Positions 30,842 to 43,186 of a stretch of 64,000 bases of DNA are shown in pieces (position 1 is the first letter of the stretch; every line of letters begins with the position of its first letter). Made by a program: the position numbers and the translations under genes. Source of the stretch: Lepidurus packardi (taxonomy: Eukaryota; Arthropoda; Branchiopoda; Notostraca; Triopsidae); contig JAKZAN010000006.1 in the NCBI GenBank assembly GCA_023053545.1, positions 501,001 to 565,000 on the forward strand. Direction: 5' to 3'. A model generated the notes under the pieces. That model saw only the letters and a program-made list of their open reading frames with translations, was not told where the DNA came from and did no database searches.

Positions 30842-33438
30842 ATGAAACTGTGGGTGTTTCTAATACTGTTAGTTTCATTTTGTGGAAACTTGATTGGTTT
30901 GGGCAATGGGCCAGCCAAATTTACTTGTAGTAAGTATATATTAGTTTTTTGAAAATTTCTGGGAGTAATTTGTGGTAAGTGTATGCGATTTATTTGAAAA
31001 GTTCTGAAACAATGTCATAATACACCATAATATTTCAAACTTGAATCCTTTCCAAAAACTTCGAGCTAATGGTTACGGTTAGCTGTGCACCAAGCTGTCA
31101 GCACGGCTTATTGTCGCTTTAAGTTGCATGAAGCGCTAACGGTAAGCATTAGCTCAAGCGTTGGGGAAGGCTTACTGCTCAACTCGCGTTTTGATTGGAC
31201 GGCTATCTTCCCCATGTTAACTTTTCCTTGGAAACTAACTGTAATTTAGCTCGAAAAAATGAACATTTGTTTCCAATTTTTTTACAGATATGAATACAAG
31301 AATGAATCTGGCTGATACAGTGAGTTCTCTTCACGAATTGGTACTCCGTGATGTGGTACTAGGCAATACTCTTCCCAAGTCTCAAGTTCGGCGTGAATTG
31401 AATACCACTATGAGTTGCAGGACCGTGCTGACCTCTCTCGGGAAGTTAGCGAAATGGAACCATAACAGTGTCCTCGATTTCGTGCTGCAGTACCAACAAA
31501 CGACGCTACCAGTGCTTCAAAGAGAAGTAGAACCTTTGTTTGAAGGATTTTAGCGCGAGTTTTGAATTCAAATTTCTAACGGCCGTTAGGTGTTTTGGCG
31601 GAAAATAGCTGCGCGCTATGATAAAAACGTGGCCAGCTTTCTCTACGTATCCGAAGGGAAGAAGGCGACGTCCAATAGTAAAGAATTAATCCAAGGGAAA
31701 ACTTTAATCGCTTCTGCACGCGAGCAAAGACCTTCAACTTACGTCACGTTGAATAAGGAAAGGACTCAAGTGATTGAGATCGCGGGTGATACCGTTGAAA
31801 TCATGGAAATCATTCAAACTAACCTCAACTTCAAGTGACTTATATAATTATATTTAAAATTAATTAATCCAGTACTTTCTTAATTGTATATTATTGACAG
31901 TATGCTTATTGTTCCAACAATAGAACCTTCTGCTTTCATTAACGGCTCATGGACTGGCCTGATTGGAAAGCTTTCGAGGAAAGTAAGTACTGCCTGATAC
32001 TTTTCTCCTTAAATTTTTAACAAAGATCACACAAAAGATGACTATTTAGGAGATAGATATCATTCTACAGCCCTTAAGCATGGATTCGGATAGGTTTGCT
32101 GTCGTAGACTACACCACAGTTATAACTGGAGAACCCTTAGCGCTGCTGATACCGTACCCTCAAGAAATACGCAGTTTGTTGGCCAGTACTTGGCCTTTTT
32201 CCTTAAACGTAACTTACTTTTCAGTTGAAGAATGTCACGAACGACCTACTAAAGGAATCTGCTCTTAAATGTAGGTTTGGTTATGTATCCTCGCTACCAT
32301 CGCAGTCATAAGTGTAACTTTAAGCGTGGCAGTAATAGTACCGGCAAGGAACATGCCACTAAGAAGAATAGTACCTCAGTCCCTTTTCTTCACGTACGGG
32401 CTTATTACTTGTCAAGGTAGAAAGAACTTTCGCTTTCTTTTTTTTTTCGTTTTCCAGCGATACTTTGGCAACGAATTCCAATTGGGTTCCAAAAAGTGTA
32501 ATTTAATCTAAATTGCAGGGGTCGATTGCCCTGGTAAATCCACCAAAGTGCGGCTCATCGCGGGTACTTGGGGCTTGGCTGCTCTTATTTTCGTGTACAC
32601 GTACAACTCGGAACTGACTTCATACCTAACGGTACCTCAGCTGTACCCGCTCGTCAATTCCATTGATGAACTGGCCAGTAGCAACCAACTGGAACTGACT
32701 ATGATGCCAGGCAACTTTCTTCTCACCGAAATCCTAGTTAAAAGAGTCCAACGAGTTAGTTTTCGGTCACTTTTAGGCAAGTCAATACTTTCTGTAGAAC
32801 GCCACCTCTGGAGCGTATAAGGTACTTGGTGATCGCATGCGCGGCAACTTCAACCTTAACCTCGCGAAAAACTTTGAGGATGGTATGACTAAAGTCGTCT
32901 CTGGTAAATACGCGTTCGCCATAGTAAGTATTTGCCAAACCACAATTCAAACTTGGAATACCATCGTTTCCGTTCGCAGAATCGATACTCTGGAGCTTAC
33001 TACGGAGACTTGTTATTCAACAGGACGCGTACTTGTAGTGTCATGTTTGCGGAACAAACCTTATATTACATGCAGTCCGGTTATATGATGCAAAAGCGTA
33101 GTCCCTATCTACCCGCCATCAGTATCAAGTTCTCTAAAGCATTCCTTTGGTTTCCGACTGAAAAATCTGTAAATCTTAAATGGTTTCATCGTAGATTACT
33201 GCAAGTCAATGAAGGAGGTATTGTGCCATACATTATGAAGCACAGTGGGAAAGGATTACCTCATTTTCAAGACTTTTGCAAAATATCCGTCAAAGATGTA
33301 CGTACCAACGTGGTATTGACTTTGAGCCAACTTCTATCCGCTTTTGCGGTTTTGGGAATCGGATTAGCAACAGCTTCTATGGCGTTTCTATGCGAAATGA
33401 AAGGTCATTTTCATTTAATTTTTCATTTAGTTTCGTAA
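30842..33438 (+). CDS. Ionotropic receptor (IR), copy 2
   Basis: This is a paralogue of the receptor at 27185-29947. Exons are 30842-30929, 31288-31526, 31590-31834, 31901-31982, 32050-32208, 32275-32416, 32519-32736, 32798-32923, 32980-33128 and 33195-33438, giving 563 aa. Exons 3-9 have exactly the same lengths as in copy 1 (245, 82, 159, 142, 218, 126 and 149 nt) and the same phases, showing tandem duplication. Shared landmarks are the signal peptide MKLWVFLILLVSFCGN, LRDVVLGNTLPK, NGSWTGLIGKL, LQPLSMDSDRFAVVDY (binding-site Arg kept), M1 VWLCILATIAVISVTLSVAV and the M3 motif VYTYNSELTSYLTVP. The C-terminal tail after the last membrane segment is longer and different, CEMKGHFHLIFHLVS. No disabling mutation is seen. 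Confidence 0.87.
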
Positions 33439-34475
33439 TCGAAAGCCCAACTCCCCAATCTCTCTAATACATACCTCAGTACGTGAATGTTAACGTGGTA
33501 TTAGCTAGTTACGTTTCGGTTACCAAAACTATTCTTTTTGATCTTTTAGTAGTATCTATTTAGTGGAATTTAGTAGTATTTAACTTATAGCACCTTGAAT
33601 TACATAAACTTTATAAAGTTATATAGTACATTATAAAGCAACGAAACCAACAATCGACAACTCTGTAATTGAAAAATAAGATAAGAGTACATTGAAGCAA
33701 TCCAGGCGAAGCTTGCCGTGTAACCGCTTGAATTATAAACTTTTCCGACATTTGACAGATACATTAATTTAAGTCTTAACTGAATTCTTATCCGCAATAA
33801 ATAACAATAACTACTACCATCAAAACGGCCTCCTTCCAAAGTTAAATAATAGAAACTGATGATAGACTCGGCTCGTCAAGTAAATAACAAGCACGTGTCG
33901 CCATCTAGCGACGGCTAAAATGGTCAACACTGGCAAGTCATGTGGCACAGTTCCAATAATTTGTATTTCTATTGTTATAGAAATCAAATCGCGTCAGCGC
34001 TCTTTGATATTGTCAACAAAAATGCTTTAGATTGTACCGGTACTTCCAAGAACGTTCAACAACCAAACGTGACTCCAACCGCCAAATTTTCAAATCGAGT
34101 GACACACGTTTGTCATCCGTTTTCACGGCACGTTTTGCAGCCATATGACATACTCCTGTCACTTTTATCTCCGGGGTTTGAACCTGGAGAGCCTTTTGAG
34201 AATGTTCGCTGTTTGAATTGAGACATCTCTGGAGCGAACAGCGAACTAAAAAACAAAACACGAACTAAGAAACGAAACACGAACTTCCAAATTCTCCAAA
34301 CACGCCTTTTTTGTTTGTTTTGTTAATAACAAAGATGCAAAAAATGGATCAGGTATTTGTTTTTATAAAAGGGTCCATGAAATACACCGTTAATTTGACT
34401 GAAAATTGTATGATACTAGTATGTATCGGTCTACAGTAAGATTTGGTAGTAAGTTGAACCCATTTATGTACCCTG
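33439..34475. other. Gene-free stretch between receptor 2 and MOV10L1
   Basis: I find no supported exon. GTCGCCATCTAGCGACGG lies at 33898-33915 and is itself partly palindromic. The MOV10L1 3' UTR must lie at the right end. Confidence 0.5.
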
Positions 34476-37400
34476 TTACTCGTCAATACTCTTCAGGAAA
34501 GTACTTAGGTGGAACGGCAGGTCGCAGCCTACATAAGCGCCTTTGGCGATACATAACTGCAGAAATTTCCCCCAGTACTGGTCCTGTGCCAGCAAATGTG
34601 GATTGCCCACTACAACCAGCAAGGATTTCGCTCTGGTAATTGTCACATTGAACCGCTTGGGGCTCTTTACGAAGCCTAAACTATGGACCAGATCCCCCGT
34701 CACCAAATCACTGGACGAGCGGACGGTACTCACAATAATGACGTCCCTTTCCTGACCTTGGAATTCCTCAACCGATCCTACTTTGACCTTCTCCAGCCCA
34801 AAGGATTCCATCAGATTCCTAATCTTCTGTACCTGCTTGCGATACGGGGTAATAATCCCGACTTCTGAAGGGTCAATACCCGCGTTAAGTACCGCCTGCA
34901 AGTACCGGACGGCCTGATACGTCTCCGCTGGGTTGTACCACGATGGACTGTCAGAATCCTGGAGGTTTTCACCCCTCACCCCATGAAACAACAAAGGAAC
35001 GCCCTTTTGAGGAAGAAATGTCAACTCATCCAGCCAATCCTGCTGGCCGGTAGCGCAAGCGCGTAGTTCTTTGTCGTAAAACAACTCCGACGGTAGCGAA
35101 ACCAGGTCTGGATGGGATCGGTAGTTACGTACCAGCTTTGTGAGCAAGTGAGGGTTGTACCCGCTGTCATATAGTACGTCATTCCGGGTGTATAACGGCA
35201 GTAATGACAACCGTTCGAGTAAAGAGAGCTCTAGACCATAAGCAGCGGCGTATTGACTCATAAGTACTGGCCCTAGTTGCTTTGGATCTCCGGCCAAGAC
35301 GATCTGCCCACCTTTTCTCACGATTTTCGTTCGCAGATTTTCGCGCTCCGCCCTGATCAAGGTTAAAGGTACCAAACTCTCCGCTTCGGTGGCCTGACCA
35401 GCTTCGTCGATGAACACGTGACTGAAATGTCCGTACCGCAATCCAAGCATTCCAATAGTACCTATAAATAGTTTATTACTTGAGCAATTGCCAGTATTTC
35501 TAACAATATGGGGTAATTACTAAATCTGCAGTAGTAAAAATAACTTAGGAATTGTCTTTCAATAAGGAAATGGATGAAAAATCTGCAGTAATTCTGAAAT
35601 TATCTCAGAAATTTTCAAGAGACTGCATAACACTAAATCTGCAGCAATAAGAGTAATTTCATGAAGTTAAATTGTCTTCAAAGAAATTAACAAAAAATCT
35701 GCAGTAATTAGGAAATTACCTCTGCAATTTAGACTTATTTCTGAGAATCTGCAGTGATACAAAAACTGCAGCAATAAAAAGTAACAATGAACTGGAAGTG
35801 TGTTTTATCTAAAGAAATGAAGAAAAAATCTGCAGTAATTAGGAAATTACCTCTGCAATTTAGATTGATTTCTAAGAATCTGCAGTGATACAAAAACTGC
35901 AGCAATAAAAAGTGACAATGAACTTAAAGTGTGCTTTTTATCTTAAGAAATTAAGAAAAAATCTGCAGTAATTAGGAAATTACCTCTGCAATTTATACTT
36001 AGTTCAGAGAATCTGTAGTGATGCAAAAACTGCAGCAATAAAAAGTAACAATGAACTTGAAGTGTGCTTTATCTAAAGAAATTTAAAAAAATCTGCAGTA
36101 ATTATGAAATTACCTCAATTTCTAACAAATCTGCAGTAATTCTAATCTGCAGTAATAAAAGTAACATGGTTATCTCAAATTTCTTCAATTAGGGAATTGA
36201 ATGATACATCTGCAGTAATTCTGAAACTACCTCAGACGCTGCAAAAACGTTACTACTTCTAGAAATATAGCTAAGAAGTTTCATAAATCTGCAGATATTT
36301 CAGTTTGCAGTTCGACAAAAACGTTACTAATTCCAGAAATATAGCTAAGAATTGTCATAAATCTGCAGACATTTCAGTCTGCAGTTCGACAAAAACGTTA
36401 CTACTTCCAGAAATATAGCTAAGAATTTTCATAAATACTTTCATAATTCTGCAGATATTTCAGTTTGCAGTTCGACAAAAACGTTACTAATTCCAGAAAT
36501 ATAGCTAAGAATTGTCATAAATCTGCAGACATTTCAGTCTGCAGTTCGACAAAAACGTTACTAATTCCAGAAATATAGCTAAGAATTGTCATAAATACTT
36601 CATAATTCTGCAGTTATTTCAGTTTGCAGTTCGACATACAGTAATTTAAATCCAATTCTACATTAAAATACCAAGAAATGAATTGCAGTAATGTATTATA
36701 CCTGCCGTACTGCACGTAGTGACCACAATTCTGTGACGGACGACTTTCTGCAAGTCTTCTCCCGTCATGGCGTACAGTTTTACCGCCTCGGGCAGGGATT
36801 CTACCGATCGATGATGCGCATTGAGTCTTACGACATCGCCTGGCAGTACTTTCTGGCTGAAATGCAGTCTTTCCACAATCAGATCTGCGGAGCTATTCGA
36901 AGGCGTCGTCACCAAGATCCGGCTGTCTCCGAGCAGCACAAATATCTGCAGAATGGCTTCTACTACCGTCACCGTCTTGCCGGTACCCGGAGGGCCGTAG
37001 ATAATATAAGGTAGCGGCCTGGATTGTCCATTTAAGATCCGAATGACTGCCAATTTCTGCTCTCGGTTGAGCAATGTGTTTACCCATGCGATATTACTGC
37101 TCGTGATCTCAGGATCCTTCTCAAAGCTGTCATTCAAACTCATATTACTGCCAAACAGACGCTGAGCGACGTTCGGCTTGGCCAGTACTTTCGTAGGAGG
37201 CTCCGCCCCTTCAGTTTTGTCAAGCAAAAGTTGTGGTGGACGAAGAATTAGTTCGTCAGGAAACAGAACCTGCTGCCCTAAATGTTCAGCTGCTAAATCT
37301 ACCGCTAGGTGGCACCGCCGTAAAGCCGTGCGGTTTAGCTCGAAAGAAATATAGTAATCTTCACCGGTGTAGCGAGAATGAAAATCTGGATGGAATTTGA

Positions 37401-40400
37401 GCAGAACTTGAGATTGCCGCGTTTCATGGATAAATCCCTCGAATTTAACTCCTGATTTCGTTTAGAATTGTAAATATTGCAGTTTGGAGAAATAAGTAAA
37501 AAGTACCAGCAGTTCCATAAGGATTGGAGAGTATTACTGCGTCTCCTACCAACAACGAAGGACGCTTTTCAGCCAATCCTGGGACGTCTAAACCCAGATA
37601 GGGACCCATGTGCTTCAAATTTCCGCGAGGAATATCGTAACTCTTCAGGCGGAAGGTCGTTTCGATTTCTTCCAGGTACAGTAATATCCTGAACCGTTCC
37701 TATTAATAAAAAAATAAACCCAGGCTCTTTAAATGAATGATTAAATTCAGTTAAAAAGAAATTAAATCAAATTCGAAAGAAATTCAAAAGAAAGGAAAGA
37801 AAATTCAACAAAATTACAAGAAATCTGAAAGAAAAGTAGGAAGAAATCTTAAGAAATTCGCAGAAATGTGAAAGAAATTCGAAGAAATCTGAAAGACAAT
37901 CGCATAAATTTGAAAGAAATTCAAATTCAAAAGAAAGGAAAGGAAATTCAACAAAAATTACGAGATCTGAAAGAAAAGTACGAAGAAATCTGAAGAAATT
38001 CGCAGAAATGTGAAAGAAATGAAGAAATCTGAAAGACAATCGCACAAATTTGAAAAAAATTCAAATTCAAAAGAAACGAAAGGAAATTCAACAAAAATTA
38101 CAAGAGATCGGAAAGAAAAGTAGGAAGAAATCTTAAGAAATTCGCAGAAATCTGAAAGAAATTCGAAGAAATCTGAAAGACAATCGCATAAATTTGAAAG
38201 AAATTCAAATTCAATAGAAAGGAAAGGAATTTCAACAAAAATTACAAGAGTTCTGAAAGAAAAGTACGAAGAAATCTGAAGAAATTGGCAGAAATGTAAA
38301 AGAAGTTCGAAGAAATCTGAAAGACAATCGCATAAATTTGAAAGACATTCAAATTCAAAAGAAAGGAAAGTAAATTCAACCAAAATTACAAGAAATCTGA
38401 AAGAAAAGTACGAAGAAAACTTTAAAACTTCGCAGAAATCTTAAAGAAATTAGAAGAAATTCAAAGGAAAGGAAAGAAAATTCAACAAAATTACAAGAAA
38501 TCTGAAAGAAAAGTGCGAAGAAATCTTAAAAAATTCGCAGAAATCTGAAAGACAATCGCATAAATTTGAAAGAAATTCAAATTCAAAAGAAAGGAAAGAA
38601 AATTCAACAAAAATTACAAGAAATCTGAAAGAAAAGTGCGAAGAAATCTTAAAAAATCCGCAGAAATCTGAAAGAAAAGTACGAAGAAATCTTAAGAAAT
38701 TCGTATAAATTTGAAAGAAATTCGAAGAAATTCAAAGGAAAGGAAAGAAAATTCAACAAAATTACACGAAATCTGAAAGAAAAGTACGAAGAAATCTTAA
38801 AAAATTCGCAGAAATCTGAAAGAAAAGTACGACGAAAACTTAAGAAATTCGTATAAATTTGAAAGAAATTCGAAGAAATTCACAGGAAAGAAAATTCAAC
38901 AAAATTACAAGAAATCTGAAAGAAAAGTACGAAGAAATCTTAAGAAATCCTTAGAAATCTGAAAGACAATTGCATAAATTTGAAAGAAATTCGCGAAATT
39001 TGAAAGAAGTGAAGACCTAAACCTTCGAAAACAGCTTACAACATAGTTCGCTGACGTCAAGGTTTGATTCAGGCACGGATACAACGACGTCAGATCGTCT
39101 TTCTTCCTGCTCATCGCATTCCAGACGTACTTAGGTACCGGGAAGGGCGGTAGTCTCACCGGCGCAAAGGGCGTTGGCTTGAAATTCCGTTGCCCGGGCA
39201 AAACAAAACCTTTCTCATCTCCCCATTCATCTGCAAATTTGGTCCGGTCAAACTTCAGCCCTGCAGATGCTGGTAGTCCAGTAGTTTTACTCGCCAGGCC
39301 TTGAATCGTGACGTACCGTCCGATCTTGAACTGTCCAAAGTCTAACACCAAGAGTTCTCGACTGGCGCCGAATTGTTTCCCGATACATCGGATCCTTAAA
39401 CACGTGACAGCTTTGGGAGTCAAATTGCAAGGCAAAACGGGTGAAATAATATCAAGCTGCGACTCTCCATCGGTATGGAAGGTGGCTTTGTGCAAGATTT
39501 GCAAAGTGTCTTCATTACTGACTGAAAATCCCTGCTCTAGGACTTCGCCCAGCTGTTTGGGAGCGAAATTCAAAGTTTCAGGAAGCTTGATACCGTGTTT
39601 GTTCTCAAAAAGTTCCGTTAGCGTCGAAACGCCGTTAGGTTTCACTTCTGGGTTGATTTTCTTCAAAGGGAAGGTTACTTCCACCGCTCGCCAGGAAAAC
39701 TCGCCTTGACTACTCTCTACAGCTATGAAACTAGCCGGATCTCCTAATTCTAAAGGGAATTTGGGGGGAATCAAGGAGAAATGGAAGAAGATTTCGTTGC
39801 TGATCACTCCAGATTCATTTTCCAGTTTTGTGACGCGTCCGTGGCCTTTCCAGGTTCTTGAAGGCTTGGCTTGGAGACAGGTAGGTTTCGCAGAAGCACT
39901 CGGATCGTAACAGATCTGCAGAGCAAGCCAATCGCCTAATTTATTAAAAAAATGAATTCATTAAATTTTCCTCGTGGTAATCAATGTAGGTTTTCTTAAT
40001 TTACCAAGAACTGGGGGGAAGGGGCAAGGCACAAGAGTGTTGTCAAAGACGATTTCATCGGTATCGACATAAATATGCTGGTTTATTAGCTGGATGACTT
40101 TGCCAATCGAAGATTTTTGAAGAAAACCCTTGGGGACTGAGAATTTCTTAGCGGCGACGTCATAGAGCTTGACAGAGCCATCTGACGGGGGCGTGTCGTC
40201 ATTCCAGTCGTTTTCGTGGAAAAATTCGATGGTTTCTGCGCGCCAAGTCTCGAATTCGCTGCGTCGAATGACGGAATAATGAACTTTGTCTTCTACATTA
40301 AGGCGGCGTAAGTTTCGAAGGATTGAATTATCAACGAAGATCACGTGGTCGATTAAGGCGTAGGAATCGGTTACTTTAGTTACGACGCCATGCGACGCTT

Positions 40401-40524
40401 TGCGTTCGTAGAACCGCGGATTGTCTTCTTCGAACAAAACTTCCACGTATTTCAAGTCTAATTCTTGAGCTGGAGCAACTGTAGGGACTAAAGAATGTGT
40501 TAGCTGCTTTATAATACTTGCCAT
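34476..40524 (-). CDS. MOV10L1: MOV10L1/Armitage RNA helicase (piRNA pathway)
   Basis: Armitage/MOV10L1 is an Upf1-like SF1 helicase that feeds single-stranded precursor RNA into piRNA biogenesis in the germline. Five exons join in frame: 40524-40005, 39935-39040, 37699-37507, 37451-36702 and 35461-34476. They give 1,114 aa. The N-terminal part carries GVVTKVTDSYALIDHVIFVD, matching MOV10L1 GVVTRYCSDYGMIDDMIYF; plain MOV10 lacks this module. Exon 3 has LLYLEEIETTF and PGLAEKRPSLLVGD. Helicase motifs are GPPGTGKT (Walker A), VFIDEAGQ (DEAG box), LAGDPKQLGPV, KLVRNYRSH, GIITPYRKQ, GSVEEFQGQERDVII and FNVTITRAK. The C-terminus GAYVGCDLP matches MOV10L1. Two introns (37700-39039 and 35462-36701) are swollen by tandem repeats. 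Head-to-head with EIF3H. Confidence 0.93.
35520..36640. repeat. CTGCAG-rich tandem arrays in MOV10L1 intron 4
   Basis: Two adjacent arrays fill the intron. From about 35680 to 36170, units of about 120 bp read ATCTGCAGTAATTAGGAAATTACC and on to AAAACTGCAGCAATAAAAAG. From about 36235 to 36640, units of about 75 bp read TTCGACAAAAACGTTACTA...ATATAGCTAAGAATTGTCATAAATCTGCAG. Nearly every unit has one or two CTGCAG hexamers, so the two arrays probably share an origin. Confidence 0.85.
37760..38990. repeat. Purine-rich tandem array in MOV10L1 intron 2
   Basis: Units of roughly 60-180 bp built from GAAATCTGAAAGAAAAGTACGAAGAAATC and GACAATCGCATAAATTTGAAAG repeat about ten times. Minus-strand ORFs with repeated FLSDFFEFL peptides come from this array and are not genes. 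Confidence 0.9.
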
Positions 40525-41229
40525 TGTTTTCTCCTAAAACCGGACTATCAGTAATTCACTAATTTAATTGGTTTATGATCACATTTAGATGCTGTTCGGC
40601 TCCACTTGATGCACTTTCATTGTTTGTTGTTACTTTGTTTTCTACGCGGCATGACATGCCACTATCGATCAAGTTAGGAATCGAAAGCACTCCTTATCGG
40701 CGAACCACGAACCGAGAACCGATCTTTGAACTCTATTCGATACAGACGTCTCGGAGCACCAGGATTTGCTTTTATGATTCGTCTTTTAATTTTCAATTCA
40801 ATACATTCCGCACTCGTCTACATGATTCCTTTTTATATATATTAGAAGTACTTAGAGTCGAAAGCTTATCTTAACCTAACCAAATCATAGAAAATTAGAA
40901 ATTAGGTAGATTAAATTAAGCAATTAGAAATTAGAAAATAGGTAGTCCACCGACTCTAATTGTCGTGATAAGATATAAAATAACAAAAGACAGATTTAAA
41001 TGGACTGGTCAATAAAATATTCGACAGGTGCAAGCCTACGTCTGTCATTAATATATATATAAAGAAAAAGCTTCTCTGAGCATTTTGCTTGAAAAAGGTG
41101 CCCAACGAACACCAGATGGCGAAAGTTCTTAACCATATTGCTTGTACAGCGTTCACCTCCCGCTTTTCATCTATTCTTCTTGGTTTTTCTCGTCCTTTAG
41201 CGAGTTGCTACCAAACTTTGGTTTACAAA
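40525..41229. promoter_or_regulatory. Shared divergent region of MOV10L1 and EIF3H
   Basis: The start codons of MOV10L1 (minus) and EIF3H (plus) are 705 bp apart. ACCAGATGGCG at 41111-41121 lies about 110 bp before the chosen EIF3H start. An in-frame upstream ATG at 41089 would add 47 residues without family similarity, so this part is more likely 5' UTR. Confidence 0.5.
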
Positions 41230-42776
41230 ATGTCTGCCCGTGCAAGAAGAGGAACTCCGGCTGTCGAGGTCGAAAACCCCATAGATTTAGTCCAAGTCGA
41301 TGGCTTAGTAAGTTACTTTTCAAACCCTTCCTAAACCTCATCTATTAGCCCCAGAAACCAACGCCAAACCCCCCTCTTTTTCCCTAACTTCCCTTCCCTT
41401 CTTAATGTCTTAAATCTTAGGAACAGTCATTAATCCATACTTTCTTCTTTCCAGGTCGTTGCCAAAATCATTAAACATTGCAATGAAGAAGGATCAGGCA
41501 CTATGGAAGTCGCCCAAGGAGTTTTATTAGGTCTGGTCGCGGATACCCGCTTGGAAGTAACCAATTGCTTTCCCTTTCCTAAAAGCCTCGAAGACAATGC
41601 TGAAGAAGGTATACTTACACCTAAGAATGGCTTAAGAATGGCTAAGTTAGACCTAAAAATGTCAAAAGTCCTTGATTCCATTTATGATATGTAAATTTAT
41701 TATTATTTATTATTTTTTACTGTATTATTTATGATATGTAAATGATTACATTGGACTGTTTTTAGAGGATTATCAAATGGCTATGATGCGTCATCTCCGG
41801 AAGGTGAACGTGGACCACCTCCACGTGGGCTGGTACCAAAGTACTTGCCAGGGCAACTTCCTCAGTACCCAATTCTTGGAATCCCAGTTCACGTACCAAA
41901 ATTCCATCGAAGAATCGGTCGTTTTAATCTACGATCCTCTGAAAACCAGCCGCGGTTTCCTCCACTTGAAAGCTTATCGTCTCACGCCCCAAGCGGTCAA
42001 TTTATTCAAAGACGAAGAGTTTACGCCCGAAGCGATCAAGCAACTCAAACTCAGTTTCGAGAATTTGTACCAAGAAGTGCGTTTGGTCGTCCATAACTCC
42101 CATTTAGTGAACGCTTTACTGTCGGAATTAACCGAGCTGGTACCACCGGAAGACGGCTGCCAGTACTTAGACTTGGGAACTGCGTAAGATTCTTTCCTTA
42201 ATTTCGTCTTAAACCTTTACCACATTTTCAGTCTGAAAAAGCAGATAATCTCGATTTAGTTTCACATTATTGGAATAATTAGAGTGGTTTTGAACTGTTT
42301 AAGATGTTGCTTTCAATTAATTCGAGTCGTTTTTGAGTTTAGATCCGTTTTGGAGAAGCATTTACGCGGAATGATGGACAACGTGGATGAAATGATGCAA
42401 GAAGTTAACAAATTCAACATCTTCCAACGCCAGGTGCAGAAGCAGCAGCAAGAGAAGTTTAAATACCAGCAAAAAAGGGTAAAATAACGAATTCAAATCG
42501 ATTTTGGTTAAAAAACTGAACTTACTTGATTGTGTGACGTCATAGACTTTGGAGAATACGGCTCGTGTAGCTAAAGGAGAGCCTGTGTTACCGGAAGAAG
42601 ACTTGAACAAGGTGTTTAAACCCATTCCGGCCCCGCCCCGTTTGGAACCGATGGTTCTTTCGTCCCAAATTGCCAATACTTGTCATCAAGTGTCGCAATT
42701 CTGCTCTCAAGCGTTGGGCAAACTGTTTGTGACTGAAGCTTTGCAGCCGCATAAGGCTGTAAAGAGCCAAGGTTGA
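41230..42776 (+). CDS. EIF3H: Translation initiation factor eIF3 subunit H
   Basis: eIF3h is an MPN-domain subunit of the eIF3 complex, which loads mRNA on the 40S ribosome. Exons 41230-41307, 41455-41608, 41766-42183, 42343-42478 and 42546-42776 give 338 aa (human 352). Landmarks: [69 protein letters not shown] and [12 protein letters not shown]. The MPN core has [10 protein letters not shown] in place of the metal-binding JAMM pattern, as in other eIF3h proteins, so no protease activity is expected. I chose ATG 41230 because [20 protein letters not shown] is short and charged like the family N-terminus. The gene is tail-to-tail with NCAPH (410 bp between stops). Confidence 0.95.
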
Positions 42777-43186
42777 TCCAGCTTGCGGAAAAGTTCTCAT
42801 TCTGAGGGAATACATGTTATGGGAAGTCTTCAGACCAGATTTTTTCAACTTAAATCAGTTAGAAGTTAGCTTTCCAAGCTCGAATAGCCTTCAAAACTCG
42901 ATTTCAGCTCAGGTTTTTGTAAACTTTTGTATATTGTCCAGCCTTAAACGTTAAATTTGGTAGATTCTCTGCTTTGTATAGAGAAAATTGAAGAACATAG
43001 TTAGTAGCCCGGAAAGATGTCTTTTTAAGGAAAAAAGATGTCTTTTTGTTTAAAGGATGAATTGCATAGCAATTTCTGGAAAGAATGGTTCGGGAAATGG
43101 CGAAAGAAGCGTTGAAAGTTAAGTGCTATATACAAGAGAGTTTAGACAGTAGTTTATGTTACAGAAAAGGGTTTGGGTAAATGAGT
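42777..43186. other. Convergent 3' region EIF3H-NCAPH
   Basis: This is untranslated sequence between two facing stop codons. No ORF or RNA gene is supported. A short repeat of AAGATGTCTTTTT occurs near 43015-43045. Confidence 0.5.

Noticed and set aside
37767..38383. Minus-strand ORFs with repeated FEFLSNLCDCLSDFFEF peptide
   Set aside because: They are the translation of the purine-rich array in MOV10L1 intron 2; no splice sites or family similarity.
41089..41229. Longer EIF3H start at 41089
   Set aside because: The extra 47 residues are hydrophobic and mixed and absent from the family; the charged start at 41230 fits better.
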